Positions 24,477-37,900 of a DNA stretch of 64,000 bases are shown in pieces; positions within the stretch are counted from its first letter, which is position 1; each line of letters starts with the position of its first letter. The position numbers were made by a program, and so were the translations under genes. Source of the stretch: Diploscapter coronatus (taxonomy: Eukaryota; Nematoda; Chromadorea; Rhabditida; Rhabditidae); the NCBI GenBank assembly GCA_964036155.1, contig OZ038422.1, forward strand, positions 52,971,201 through 53,035,200. The letters are read 5' to 3'. The notes beneath the pieces were generated by a model. That model had not been told where the DNA came from. It saw only the letters and a program-made list of their open reading frames with translations, and ran no database searches.

Positions 24477-27400
24477 CCTAAACAATAATTCATAATTAGA
24501 TATCTAGGGAAGTTCACATAATTAATTAGAGAGCGTAAATTAACCAGTTATTTGTAAATTTCACGTTTAAAATATTTGAGCTGCGAAAAAATCATCAATT
24601 TGGAGGCGAAATTATTTGTATAGAAGGGGGGAGATGAAGTTTCTAGAATTCGAAAGTTCCTAATGATGAAGATCAGGATAAAATGAAATCGATCGTAGTT
24701 ATTAGGTTAATAGTCGAAAGAGAATGACTTTTGAATGAGACGTCACGAGTTGACAATAAAAATGTGGATATTCTTGGGCAAGTAAATATCCTTATTCCTG
24801 AGTCAAGATATTGAGAAATACCTTTGTAACGTGAAATTTGCTAGTATTAGCCTTCTCTCGGTGAAGGCGAAATGTGAATGGACACTGAACAGAAACAGTT
24901 CGAGTGGAAATAATCCAAAGAAAGGGGACTGCAAAACGACAAAATGGCACAAAGCACAGGGATTAGACGAGATAATATGGATATAATGATTCTTCTCTAT
25001 ATGAGGGATATGTAGAAGTCCCAAAGGTTAACTGGAATCTACGAAAAATGTCACGAAGATGATTCTGATGGGAATTTCTTGAAATGAGGATAATCATTAC
25101 TGAGAAATAGAATAGAAAAATTTTTCACTTTGTAGAATTTAGAAGAAAATGTCGAAAGGTTGATTCTGATGTAGATATCTTAAAAATGTAGATCGAGATC
25201 TTTTGCTAAGGAAGAATAAAGAAGTTTCATAGATATTTTCGTATGCGTAAAAAATAATTCTTCGGGGATATTTGACATTTCCCATCAAATACGATGATAT
25301 TTTATGTGATACAGAAATGCTAGATTTTCTGAATCATATACGAGAAGTATGGTAGATTTTACAAATTCAAACATAGCTCAAGCAATATCATTATTCTCGA
25401 AAATGGATTTGAACCATTTTTCCATTTCGAATCTTCAAACAAACTTGTGATAACCTAGTAAAAGAAAAAAAATTGAGAAAATTAGGATGGAGTTCGAATA
25501 GAAAATAGGTAATTCGAAAGCTGAAGTCCAACGAACTGGAAAAAGGAAAGGAGAAGAGGATTAATTCGAATTTGGTAGAATTGACAAAATGCTCATTGCA
25601 AAGTGCCCTTCTAGTTGGAATTTATGAAACGTTGAGAATTGACAGGTCGAATAAACAGATGAAGAGCAATCAAAAGGGCGAAGTAACGATAAAAGTTGCT
25701 AAAAGAAAAAATGCTTACAACGCCTGAAGAAACGCTATTGAAGCCAGTCACTTTTTTAACAATTAGTGTTCCTCAATAGAAATATTTTCTGACATGAAAT
25801 CTCTATTGATAATAAACAATAGAAAGCAGACAAAAGACGGTAAATAAAATAATTATAAAATATACGATAGTTTCCCAGAAAACGATGGTGAAATTTCGAT
25901 TTTAGGTAATAGGGAAGCGAAATTTGTAATGTTGATAAGGGGTTTTCATGGCAAATGCAAATCGAGTTGAAGGTAACCGCGACATTTTGTCTGAAGGGAA
26001 AAAATAGAAGAAGTAAACCAAAAGAAACGGAAAATAGATATTAGTTTAGGAAGGAAAAGACAGGAGAAGAGGTTTCGAAAGATTAGGAAAAACGACAGGA
26101 AAGGAAAGATGAACGAATGACAGGAGCAAAGGAGAAATAGAGGAGAGAAGTAAGCAGAGGAGAAGAAGTAAAGGAATGAACCGGAAACACGCAAAATGAA
26201 CATCAATCCAACGAAAATGTAAAGGAGGAGTCGATTATCTATTTGGATTCTAGAAGTCGAGATGACGTACAGACGAACTTTGAGGTGTAATATGTTCTAT
26301 CATATCGGGAAAAGTGTTCAATTAAAAAGATCATATTTGAATCTGAAAAATTAAATTTGAAATGTCTCGTTTCTAATGAAAAGATTAAAAAATATAAAGG
26401 GGTGATGAAAATCCGCAAGCGTTCGGACGAATTATTAGAATTTTTAAACATCCATGGAAAAAATCTTAATCGGTTTGAAATTTTCTCATAACTCTAACAG
26501 ATTCATAAGAAGAAAAAATAAAATTTAAAAAGTTACATATTATTTCACCAAAGATTAATCTTGGCTGAAATGAAGAGTATTTCAAGATTAGAATCTACTA
26601 CACATTTATTAAAATCCTATCAAAAATTTTGCTCATTTTTTTTATTTTGTTGTCTTTTCCCGTCTGTCTACGAAATTTTTAAATTAGGTAATTTCCAATT
26701 TCAACTCGAAAAAAGATGAAGTTTGTCGATGACTTGCGAAATTGACTCGTCTTTCTGCATTGGCAGTCAAAAGCCCCTTCTCTTTAGATCTTCAGGCTCA
26801 ATTAGTCCTGACAATTCTCTATATTCGTTTATCCCTTTCCTTCTCTTCTTTTGACAACTTATTCGGTCAACACTCCACCTGTTCTGCATTCATTTTGCAT
26901 TATTAGATTTCGTAGCAATAAAACGGCGTGCCGTTCAAACGAAAACAATGAAATTATGTTCCAAGGAAAAATGGGTGAATTATTGTGGGGGAATATTGAT
27001 ATTTACAGAAGAAAAAGAAATAGAATTTTACGGAGAGGTGAAAGAAATACATGTTACGAAACAAGATATTTTCGAAAATACTGTATCAGAAATGATGAAA
27101 AGTTGTATTTTTTGACCCAATAGAATAAACATATTTTAAAACAGCTGAAAATTTAAATTACAGTATGAAAAATTTTCATGTCACGAAGTTGGCAGAATAA
27201 TTTCTGGAAAGTGACCTCTTTATCGTATCTTCATGCATTGTAAGAAGTGAGAAGAGTAAAGAATAACACATTGGATGTCACAAAAGGAGTGAAGAGACGA
27301 ATGAAGTACTGTAAGTAGCCTGCCTGCAGAGGCGTTGAAGTGACACTTTCTTCGAAAAAGGATATGAGGGATATCTATAGATTGTCTTCTATAGAGGGGG

Positions 27401-29777
27401 ATACAAGGCTATCGGAAACGGAAACATTGCACTCTCAGAGAGCAATACAATGGGAAGGTTTGTAAACAAACAATATGGAGATCTCGGCAATTTCCGGCAG
27501 AAATTTAGGAGAATAATTGGCTTCTAATAATTTGAGACACAGAAGATCGTATTCGAAAAGAGTCATGGTATTTCGATTCCAAAATTTTTAGAGCAGTTTT
27601 GACTCTAAATTTTAAAATGGTTTAGTAGCGATGATCGAAAAAATTTGATTGAATCTATGTCAATTTTGTCCTAAAACGTCACAGAAGATGAACGCTATTT
27701 CGCTAAAGGTACACTATTCAAAATGAAGGTATGAATCATTCATCTCCAGTTAACTTTTGGCAAGAGGGAGCTAACATCAGAGATGGAATTTTTCAAACTA
27801 AAATACTACTATGAAGGAGTTTATTGAATAAGCAGAAAATCGAGCTTGAAATGGATTGGCTAGACTGACTAACAAATGAATATTAGTGGCTTAGTGAGAC
27901 CTGGATAAAAGAATAATGGTAACTATGCAGGTTATGAAAGGTTTAAAATAGCAATACGAGAGAAATCCAATTTACGGAGTCTTGGGTTATTAGGTCGTTA
28001 GATATTTATGCGTTTATGCTGATATGTGGTATATGGTATAACTGATAGAGCGAAACTCCGATAAAGAATGGATTGCGCGATATTTTACCAAAAAAATTGA
28101 ATAGGCAAACAAATTGACTGAAAATGCGCAAGAAACGATTTAAATTATAGCACAAAGTTGACATGGGAAAAGAAAATACAGGAAGGAGATTCGTCATTCA
28201 AAGATTAATAGGATTCAGTAGTCGGATGTCTTTTCCGCTTTAGAACTTTTATTCTCCGAGATTTTTCAAGTATTTTGAAGCTCATAAATTTATATAAAAT
28301 AAAATTCGTTAAATTCTGCACATTAGCATATCTCATAGTCAGAAACAAAAATCAAAACTCGTACATAGGCTATCAAAGATATGCTCGTTTTATGAATCCA
28401 TAGGTTTTTCTGAATCGTGATTTTTCGTAGAGTAGAAAAATCCTCGAGTTGTTTTGACGCTGAACTCGTCAAAATAAGGAGGTTTTGAGATACGTTGAAA
28501 ATAATCAAATGAGATATGAAATAGGGTCGAAAGGGATGTGCTTCGGGAATGAAATGATGAGATGTGATGAGATCTTTTGGATATAAGAGGACATCCTTGC
28601 AGGGAGAGAGTATTATGAGGGGTCTTGGACCTCTCAGGATGGCCCTAGGCATAATTCGTCGTTTAGTCCAGGATGGAGACCTCTTTCGAATGAGTCTTCA
28701 GGGATAACCTAATACGTTTCGAATTCCTTGCCCCTCTTTTCATCATCTCTACCTCTCTTCGACTGAACCTCTCTTTAATTAAGTTTCTCAGCAAATAAAG
28801 AATGAAAATGAGGTACGCACCACTGGCCACCGCCCCTACACAGTTAAAGGGACAACGAAGAACTTGTCAGACAAGGATACTCATTTTAGAAGCAGAATAA
28901 AACAGCCATTTTGCACCTAATTTGCAATGCAAGTCAAGTCGTCGTTAGAATTTTGAAAAGTTGATCTGTTCCGACTCGGAATAAATAGATGATCAAATAT
29001 ATGACTTCTCATATGGAATGTTGGAAACAGTCAAGATTTTTTTTCGGATAATATTCGATTTTTCTTTGTCAACTTTTCAGGGAGTTATCTTGAGGGTAAG
29101 ATAATTTGACGAAGAATTCAAGATATTGAGTCCGGAAAATTAGAAATTTTGAACAAATTTGATACGGCAGTGAATATACAATAGTTAACATAACCAATGA
29201 AAAAGTTAAATTTGAAGATAAGTTGAACTAATTCTAAAGAAATAAATGAATTGAAAAATGAAAGGGCAGATGCAATTTGTCGCTTTCAACTTTTCGCTAA
29301 TTTCCTTGTTCGTTCGGGGAATTTAGCCTTTTTTAATCTGTCACTAACATCGATGATATTTTAGCGGCTCATTGAAGAACACATACAATGGATTCTATGG
29401 CTTTGTATTCGCAACGGGAATTTCACTTGCGTCCTCTAGGCATATCTACTTGGGGATCCTAATTATATGCATGTTTTCTGCAATAAATATTGATAAGTTT
29501 ACATTGACAAAGAGTTGGGAATATTCCCTTTATAAGTCTGACCGATATATCAAGTTGCCTATTCTGAAAAATAATAATATTTCATCTGCAAGTGTCAATC
29601 TTCAATCAATGTAGATTTCAACCACCATCTTCTTTCAGCTATTAATTTGAATAGCTCGTAGAATACGCGTAATCGCGGAATTACTTGACCTTATTCGAAA
29701 CTCTTATTATTCATTTTTCTTCTAATATTTATTCTATTTTTCTACCTATTGTTCCTGTGATTGCCAGCTACTTTAAA
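24477..29777. other. 5.3 kb without convincing coding sequence; purine-rich + strand
   Basis: I find no ORF chain with paired splice sites here. From about 24.5 to 28.6 kb the + strand is strongly biased to A and G (for example 25960-26210 is almost polypurine), so the minus strand is T/C-rich, which is what sense-strand nematode introns look like. It may be a long first intron or the regulatory region of the minus-strand gene ending at 24476. A GC-richer patch at 28830-28890 could be a non-coding first exon or promoter, but this is speculative. Confidence 0.4.
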
Positions 29778-30837
29778 ATGTCGAATTCGAATTTCGAGCC
29801 GATGCCGTTCCGTCGGAAGTTCGGTTCGGACAAAGGAGAGGGTCCTTCTCGGACCCTGTCCGATTTGGCCAGCACCGCTTCCCTACCCGATCCGGATTCC
29901 TACGTCGGTATGCTAATCAATCAAAATACAAATAAAGAAATAACAATAATTTAGACGCGTCTGGCCTCGCTATAGTTAAGCCTATTGTGACTGGCGCGTG
30001 TCGGAAATGCGGTTATCCGGGTCATTTGCCGTTTCAGGTAAACTTTTTCTTTTTTATGACGAAGAACTATTTGAGTACTTATTTAGTAGGGAGATTTCGA
30101 AAATCTAGTTTCTGAATCGAGTTATCTTGCCTGAATATGAATTTCTAGTTTTTATATTTGAATTTCAGTGCCGAAATTACATCAAACTGAAACCGAACCA
30201 GGACACGACAGTGATCGACGTGGAATCGACCAGCTCCGACAGCGAGCCTGAGGAGACGCCCCTTGGTGAGTTGAAGTTCAATATTTTTTGTTTTAAAAGT
30301 TTGCCTTTCTAATTTGAGCATTTTCAAAGTAATTGCCTTCTATGTTGAAACGTAAAATTGCTGAAATGGGTATGTTAAATTTTCAGTAGCCAAGAAAAAG
30401 TCAAAGTCGAAGAAGAAGCACAAAAAGTCGGAGAAAAAGAAACGAAAGAAGGAGAAGAAATCCAAGAAGCGCAGGTAAATTGTTATTTTCTATCAGGAAA
30501 AACCGAAATTGTCTCATCTTTTGTACTTTCTATCGTTCTCCGCAAAATAGTATGAAGTAAAGAAAAGAATGATAGTAATTGCAGTGATCAATTTCTAGCT
30601 TACTTCCTTGTAAATTGTAAAATAAAAGATGATTTCGATCCAGATATGAGAAGCGGATGTATTAATTTCAGACGCCGCTCAAGTTCCTCGTCATCAACGA
30701 GTTCAAGCAGTGAAGACGAAAAACGAAAGAAGAGAAAAAGAAAGAAGGAAAAGGTGAGCAGTTCGTCGAGTGACTCCGATTCGGACAGAGACAGGAAAAG
30801 GAAGAAGAAGCGCAGAAGTCCCAGTTATGATTCTTGA
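29778..30837 (+). CDS. SREK1IP1: SREK1IP1-like zinc-knuckle, Arg/Ser/Lys-rich splicing regulator
   Basis: Homologue of SREK1-interacting protein 1 (SFRS12IP1/p18), a small nuclear protein linked to splice-site choice. Five exons give 187 residues: 29778-29907, 29955-30037, 30169-30265, 30387-30474, 30672-30837. A single CCHC knuckle (C-x2-C-x4-H-x4-C) lies at Cys59, Cys62, His67 and Cys72, in the family-typical context CRKCGYPGHLPFQCRN. It is followed by an acidic Ser/Asp/Glu patch (VESTSSDSEPEE), a Lys-rich block and a Ser-rich then Arg/Lys-rich tail. The N-terminal 55 residues, ahead of the knuckle, are longer than in the human protein, where the knuckle is near residue 15. AATAAA is at 30937. 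It is convergent with NELF-B, 327 bp away. Confidence 0.85.
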
Positions 30838-31164
30838 TTTTCAAATCGAGTGGTTATTAATTTATTTTATTTTTTTTTCGAATTTTGTTATGTATAATTT
30901 CTCCGCCTTAGTTTGTAATGTCTTCTCTTCGTTCAGAATAAAATAATTACGAACATCGAATTATTTATTTGGAATTAGTTTGAGATCCTCAGAAGTGTTT
31001 TTTTGCAAATTAGAAAAATAGGAATGCCCGAAATTTTGATTTCGTCTCCAGAAAAATTGAACGTTAATCTGGATTAAAAATTTCGAATTCCGAACACCCC
31101 TATTACAACTAATTATTTGATAATACCACCTGTAGTTGAAGAAGAATAATTACAAACTACCCTT

Positions 31165-34100
31165 TCATTGTCTGGGAGTCTGAGCCACGAAAGTTCCTGC
31201 AGTTTTGGTGGGTGATTTCGCATCATCAAGTGGAGTTGCTTTCGGGTGCAACTTGTCGTCGATTCGAGTGAATTCCTTAGCGTAGTTCGATTTGTCGTAT
31301 TCATCGAACGAGGATTCGATTGTCTGAATTAAATTTTTCTGGGAGAAAATATTCATGATTAAACAAAATTGAAAAACAACTTATCCTCTGGAAGAATATT
31401 TGCGGATTCGTAAATTAAAAAAAAAAAAAAAAAAAAAACTTATTTTAAAAATCTTACATCCGGTGCGATTTTCTCCATCATTTGAGTGCATCTCTGGACG
31501 CCCCAAATGAATCCGATCAAATTGATGAGTCGAAGCAGTTGGTACTTCAGACCTGCGTCATTCTAAAGTTACCCTTTGGTTTTTTATAAAAATTTGAAAA
31601 TGCCTGTAGATTATCATTGATGACGTCTTCCATGATGACTTGATGGAACTGCTGATCGACCAGGGCAGCTTCGAATTGGTTTGAGAAAATTAGACGGTGG
31701 AAGAATAAGTGGGACCACACACCGCGGGAGGCTAGCTAAATTGTATTATTCTAGAAAAAAAACAAATATAACTTTTCATAGCTTCTCGGAAATTTCATGC
31801 AAATATTCTTTATCGTTCACAACACCCCCTATAAAAGTATCACGAGATTTTCGAGAATCTAAATTTTGGAAATAATAATTAGTTTCAGGAAAACTTTTCT
31901 TTCTAAATTCTAAATTTCTCATACCTTATCCCTCAAATAAGGCAGTGCGACGACATATCGATAGAATCCCCTCGGATCCTTGACTCGCTTGTTGGGCATC
32001 AACTCCAAGCAGTAGTGGAACCACAGCAGACCGGCCACTCGGTTCGCTTTCAGGAATGTGATGATCAATTGGCTGGCCGGCTGCAGGAAATTCGAGGAAT
32101 GGAATTCCGAACCGATTTCGACTGAAATCAAATATTTTTTTGAGAGAAAGTCATTTTCGCCGCCGACTTTTCTATCTTCAAATCATATTTTAGTTTTGTT
32201 AAAAAATAAAATCGACTTCTACATCAATGAAAACGTTTTATTTGTTCGAATAAAAAGTTTTGAAACTTGAAAAGATGTAAATATCCAACCCCCTTCGTTC
32301 CTGGCCATTTCGTGTCTGATCGTATCCTCCAACATCATGGTCGTGAAGGTGGGGAGGAATTTCGTGAAGAGAATGGAGTCGACGAATTCGTGTGGAAGAG
32401 ACTGGGAGGATGCGATGTCCGCTGCGGCCGCACCGAGGGCTAAGACTCGAGCAATAACCAAGAGAGATGGAATGTCTCTTGGTAAATGGCCGGACTGAAA
32501 TAAAAATCAGGTTTTTTTATTGATAAATCTATTTTGGATATTTTGTCTCTCAGAATTTGAAAATTTCGGAGAATTGTGAACTCTTTACCGAATCCCTCAA
32601 TTTCTTGACGGCGATAGTAGCCATTTGATGAACGACATGCACGTCAGCAGCGATCATAGCTAGGTCGGTTACCATCTGGAAGAAAATAGGATAAGCCAAA
32701 AATTTGTACGGCTCAGATGAGACATTTTTCAATTTTCTTTTTTAAATTACCTCCATATCAGTCCCTTTGCAGGCATCCAGAACCGCTTTGATCTTGTTAG
32801 CTTGAGTCAAATCGATGTGCTTATCTCGCAAACAGGCATCTAGACAGAATGCAAAGTCGTGGCAAGGGTCTGGAATTTAGAAATTCAAAAACTGATATTC
32901 CCAAGGAAAATACCATTTCGAACGATAGTTTCAGCATTCGCGTCGTGGGCTGCCATTACAAGTTCGAGTCTGAAAATGAGATCATGATAAATTCATGAGA
33001 AGGAGTAAAATTTAGAATGAAAATACGTCCTCAGACTATCTCTATGATTTTTTTAGCTTTTTCATCTGAAATTCCAGAAATTATCACCGTAGCGAGCAAA
33101 GATGAACATCCTTCGAGTCCGCGAATCTTCGTCGAATGTAGGAAATGAGTTGTTCGAATAATTGGGGATGAGTGCCGACCATAGAAAGTAAATCTAGAAC
33201 ATTTTCAATGAAACCTTGATTTAAACTTTTTTTTTTTCACCTTGAATCTGTTTCCACTGCCTTCGAGATTTCGTCGTTTCACAGGTGAAGAAATTCGTGC
33301 TCGATTGTTCGATACAGCGGGTTAACGCGATTTTGCCACTAAAATGCCAAAATTATTGTCAATCTTTTTTCAAAAAGTACCTGATATAATCATCGATAGG
33401 AGGTAAAATGGCATCTTCGAAGAGTTGAGTGTTGTTGATCCAAATCTGCTGCCTGACAGTTATCGAGCATTCCGCATACAGACCATTGAGGTCTTCCACT
33501 ATCAGCTTCAGGTATCTAAAAACGAAATAAATCAAAACATTGACTATGACAAGATTGAAGTTCTAGTTTTTTATGTCGGGTGTGCTGATCGCACCGATTT
33601 TTCTTCAATTTTTGAACTTCGGTGCTGATCTTTCGACCTCTTCGCGGGTCAAAAACTTTTGTGCATTGTGTCTGACCCAGCGATTTTTCCTTATCATTCT
33701 GCTTCATTTCTCATTGTATTTCTTGACCCCCGATAAAGGGTCAAGCCTGCCTTCTCTACAGTGCCAAAAATCTCAATCCTTTCTTACGAACAGAAGAACA
33801 CGATTGCCTTGCTATTTTTATCCCAACTTGAAAATTAAATAAATATCTTCAAAATATTCGACTAAGGGTTCAAGTCAATTCGCATAGGCTTAAACAGTTC
33901 ACTACACCCGAGAAAGATATCGACAGGGGCAATTCGATTCCTTACTCCGTGTCTGCATGCATATCGGATATTATCTCTTTTCTAGCATTTTCTTCTTCAA
34001 AACACAAAATTTTAGCCTAGAATAAATTTTAAAATATAGCCTACTTTTCAGGAACCCTGGGCAGTGAATTCAAAGTCTGCAAAACGATAGGTCTGAACGG

Positions 34101-34754
34101 GGGCAGGTGGTTGTAGCGAAAGCACTTCTCCAATTGCTGCTCCAGCTTGTGGATGCTCTCCGGAGTGCCCTTTTCTCCTAGGGTCTTGATTCGGGATGTC
34201 AAACACTCGGTCAATTCTGCCACTGCCTGAAATTGTTTTATTATAACAAGAAATTCGCAATAGGAAAAAAACTATTTTCATGACAAGTTTAAAGTTTTTT
34301 TTTTTTTTTTTAAATATTTTTCTTGTGAAAGTTTTGATAAGAAGAAACTCTTGGAACTTCCTAAAAATCCTAACATGGCTGTAATTTCCATTCTTCCCGA
34401 TCCATTTTCAAAAATACAAGATTTTTTTTAGAGTTGTACGATTTCAATAAAAATTTTAAAAAATGATAACCACCGATTCATGGAACTCGAGCCGTTTGAT
34501 ATTGTGCAGGTCGAGAATCTGCAGGGCGGGGGGCAGACTGTCGATTTGTATTCCATTGTCTTCTTGGAACTTCTCCACCGCGTTGATCAGAGTGTTGACT
34601 TTTCTCGTTTTAGAAAGAACTTGCCTGAAGTTTTCTTATTTTAGAAAAAATAAATGTTTAAAATCGTGAGAAACATGAGCTCTTACTTGATTTTGACCGG
34701 TCCAGCGATTCCGAGCAACTCCAACTCCACTGCTGGATTCGTATTCGACTGCAT
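31165..34754 (-). CDS. NELFB: Negative elongation factor B (NELF-B / COBRA1)
   Basis: NELF-B is a core HEAT-like subunit of the NELF complex that, with DSIF, holds RNA polymerase II in promoter-proximal pause. Fourteen exons close in phase to 605 residues (human about 580): 34754-34687, 34624-34471, 34226-34045, 33515-33381, 33338-33241, 33193-33088, 32969-32914, 32869-32751, 32675-32589, 32494-32290, 32121-31925, 31735-31604, 31562-31458, 31338-31165. Family-diagnostic stretches are FQEDNGIQIDSLPPALQILD, then LDLHNIKRLEFHES, LPRVPEKYLKLIVEDL, and VRQQIWINNTQLF, all matching the human order; later KDVHLCSLR and DPCHDFAFCLDACLRDKH also match. The intron at 31563-31603 (41 nt) appears to use a GC donor (CAG|GCATTT), the only way I found to keep frame. 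The ATG is 203 bp from the divergent importin alpha ATG. Confidence 0.88.
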
Positions 34755-34957
34755 TTTCCCGATCGATTAGCGAGACCCCATCAGAAATTTTCCGAAAATG
34801 GAGGAAAAGAACGCACTTTACTCCGTTTTGAAACGATTGCGGTCGTCGAAAACTCGCACTTGATTTTTCAATCTTGCTCGATTTTATTTTTATTTTTCGT
34901 TAAAATTTTCGAATTTTTAGATTCGATTGACAGGTGTCGGAATTGGAGAATACGGCC
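34755..34957. promoter_or_regulatory. Bidirectional promoter region, NELF-B / importin alpha
   Basis: Only 203 bp separate the two divergent start codons, so both promoters must overlap here unless further 5' exons exist. No TATA box is evident. A GACAG acceptor at 34928-34932 in the + direction leads into the importin alpha leader with an open frame, so a spliced leader or upstream exon is possible. Confidence 0.5.
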
Positions 34958-37900
34958 ATGGAAAACCAAAGAGCGTCGCCTTTCGAGAAATACTTCAAAT
35001 CCAATTGTAAGAAAGAAACTGAACGAGAAGTTTTTTTGGAAAGCTTCCAAGAATCTTTGATCTTGCAATTTTTCGAAGCATAATTGACTGAAACTTTCGG
35101 GGATATTCTGAAAGGTCCAGAAACTGAACATTCTCTTTCTAGTGGTATTTCAAGTCGAATTGGAAAATAAAATCCGAGAAGTGAAGTTTCTTGAAAAGTT
35201 TGCAAGGTTCTTGCTCTGAATGTTTTCAAAATCGTTCTTTTCTGAACCCATGAAAACATTCTCGGTCGAATTCTTGAACACGTTTTAATTTCTGTCAATC
35301 TTCGAGAAGCAAGCTCGAATCAACCAAACGAAGTTGCATCAGCATTTGAAACCTTTTTCTGTGGTTGTGATTTGAAATTGAAAATTAGCTAATGAAATCG
35401 TTATTTTCTCAACTTTATTTCATTGGCAATTACTATTTTACGAGATCTTAAATGATAAGACCTATCTTTTATCACGCTATTTCTCTCTACTTTCCTCCTC
35501 TCCCCTATCTCTAACTATAGGTCTCGTCAAAAAGCAATTGCCGATGTCATTCACGGCCTTATGAACCTTCTGATTTCGAAACGTTTTACGCTTATTCCCG
35601 AAGAAAGGAAATCGGGACAAAAATCAAAGAAAATGAACGAAGACGAGTAATGAGCGCGCTCAGTTGTCAAAACAACGATCAACGTTTGCGCGACTGAAAA
35701 CGATGCACAACGCCGCAGCAAGGTTGAAGATGGACGGGGGGCTAAGGCCCAGCCCTAAAAACATAAGATCGTGCATTTTCATTTCTCCAAAATTCAGCAC
35801 TGTGCGAAGAGGAGTTGCGAAAGCGGCGGCGCGAGGATTTGGTCGTGATTCGAAAGCAGAAGAAGGAGCTGCTCATCGAACAGAGGCGGTTCGACCAGTC
35901 CAAATACATTGTGAGTTTAGAGTTTTGGCCGCGAATACTTTTATCCAAAGAGGAGAAAGCGAGTTTAGGACAAAAGTACTCGTAGCCAATTTTTCGGAGC
36001 TTGATAATCAAATCGTACGAGATTCACGGAAAAATAGAAAAATTGTGATTATTTTCATTCCACTTTTTAAGTGTGCAAAAATTCGTAAATCAGAATTTTT
36101 GGCAAACGATTATATACGATTATATTCTTTTGGTCTTAGATGCAAATTTGGCCTTCATTTCCAGGAACCCCTCGCCCCGTCCATCGCCTCAGAGAATCAC
36201 TCGTTCTCCTCTCTTCTGCAGGGCGGCTCGCTGAGTGGCGATTCGCAAGTCATCGACAGCCTCATTCAGCAGATCAAATCCAGTACGTTCAAAATAAATT
36301 TCCATAAAATAACCGATTTTCCAGAACGCGGTCACTGTACGTCTACTTTCGCTGTGCAGGGAGTCATTTCTACGCTCGCTTCTCTCTATGTTAGTTTCTT
36401 TTTAAAGTTAGATTAAAGCAGTTCTTTGATGAGGCATGCAACAATTTTTAATCTGTTAATTTCTCAAAATTTGAGAGTAAAAAATCGAAAAGTCCTTATT
36501 TTAATGATGCGAACATTTTCCGAGGATAATTTTCATTTTCTTTCAGATTTCGGTGAACGATGTCGCGCTGCAGAAGAAGATCGCGTTCATTCTGGGGAAC
36601 ATGAACATGCTCTACAACGAGGAAATCGAGGATGAAGAGAACATAAATCTGCTCATTCCCAGGCTATGCGATTTGATCGCGTAAGTTTTGAGAATTTGTA
36701 TTTTTTAGTATTTGTCCAAATGTTTCACAAAACACATCTTACTTTACGAATCCAATTACAACGCTACATTCGACTTTTTTCTACTAAATTTTTATTTCGT
36801 TGAAAAATAGAAACCTGATCGTGAGCTAAAAAAGAATGTTTTAGTGATTCGTACGCGCAACGAGCCGTGATGCGAGATCTGCTGTTCGCGTTGTCTCTGC
36901 TCATCGGGGACTCGGTTGTCAGGAGAAACGAGGCCATCGACAGTGGAGTCGTGGGACATATCGTGCACGTCAACAATTTGGGGTACGGTAATTTATTGAT
37001 TTTTTTTTCTTTTCATTATTTTGAAAAGCTGAAATTTCCAAATTTATTAGTTGTTTATTTATTTAAAGAAAAGGGTTATAAAAAATGTGCGTTTTGAAAA
37101 ATTTGTAAAAAAAAAGGGTAGAAGGACTGTTGCTGAATCCCGCTGAAAATCCTCGCCAGCTAATACTGTATTCCCCTACTCTCATCTTCCTTCCCAGACC
37201 TTTTTTGCTAGAATTTAGTAATCATCAGGATTTATCAAAACTAAAAATTAGCCAATAGAAGATAAATGAATTATTGTTGTAGTTACCCGGACATGCGCGT
37301 GACGCGAAGTATCATGACGCTTGTGGCCCAGCTGTTCCAGAATATCACGGATTTCGCTCCCGACCCGAACGAAATGCATCCGCTGCTGCCCGTCGTGCTG
37401 TCTGGATTGAAGATCAACGACAGAGATGCCAGGGGAGAGGCACTCAGAGCCTGTGCTCAGATGTGTGAGTGGAGCGTCGTTTGGAGGGTAAGTTTATTTT
37501 CTTAAAATTTGAATTTATTACATCCTTTTGAAAGAAGATATCCGTGACAAGACTTGAGAAAATAATGTCTAATGTTGTCTCGTCATTTGATTCGGAGATA
37601 AAATGTCGAAAAATTGAAATTGAAAGAAAAAATGATTTGCAGATGATGTACGAAGAAGACATTCTGGCTCAGCTGGTTATGCTGCTGGATCAGCGAAAGG
37701 ACTTGGTCGAGTTGTTCTACATTCTCAAAGTCATCGACACCATCACGCAGAACACGTCCATGTACAGCATCTGTGAGTTTGTTTTTAAGCTTGTTCCAGA
37801 CGTTATACTTTTATTAAAAAATGTATAATTCTGTTGTAATTCTGCCATCTTCTCTTGTTCTATTCTTCAGAACCAGAAAGTAAAAAAAAACTGACAAACC

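Noticed and set aside
29372..29614. 80-codon frame upstream of the SREK1IP1-like gene
   Set aside because: Codon content looks random, with no family match and no conserved splice context.
35702..35760. MHNAAARLKM as the start of importin alpha, resembling the IBB of other importins
   Set aside because: No donor in this stretch has the phase needed for the exon at 35798. The exon at 34958-35006 joins in phase and restores the IBB (FEKYFKSNS-LCEEELRK).
35664..36416. 250-codon open frame on the + strand
   Set aside because: It runs across importin alpha exons 2-4 and their introns mostly in another frame. The importin frame has IBB and ARM sequence and correct splice phases; this one has neither, and starts with a non-ATG codon.
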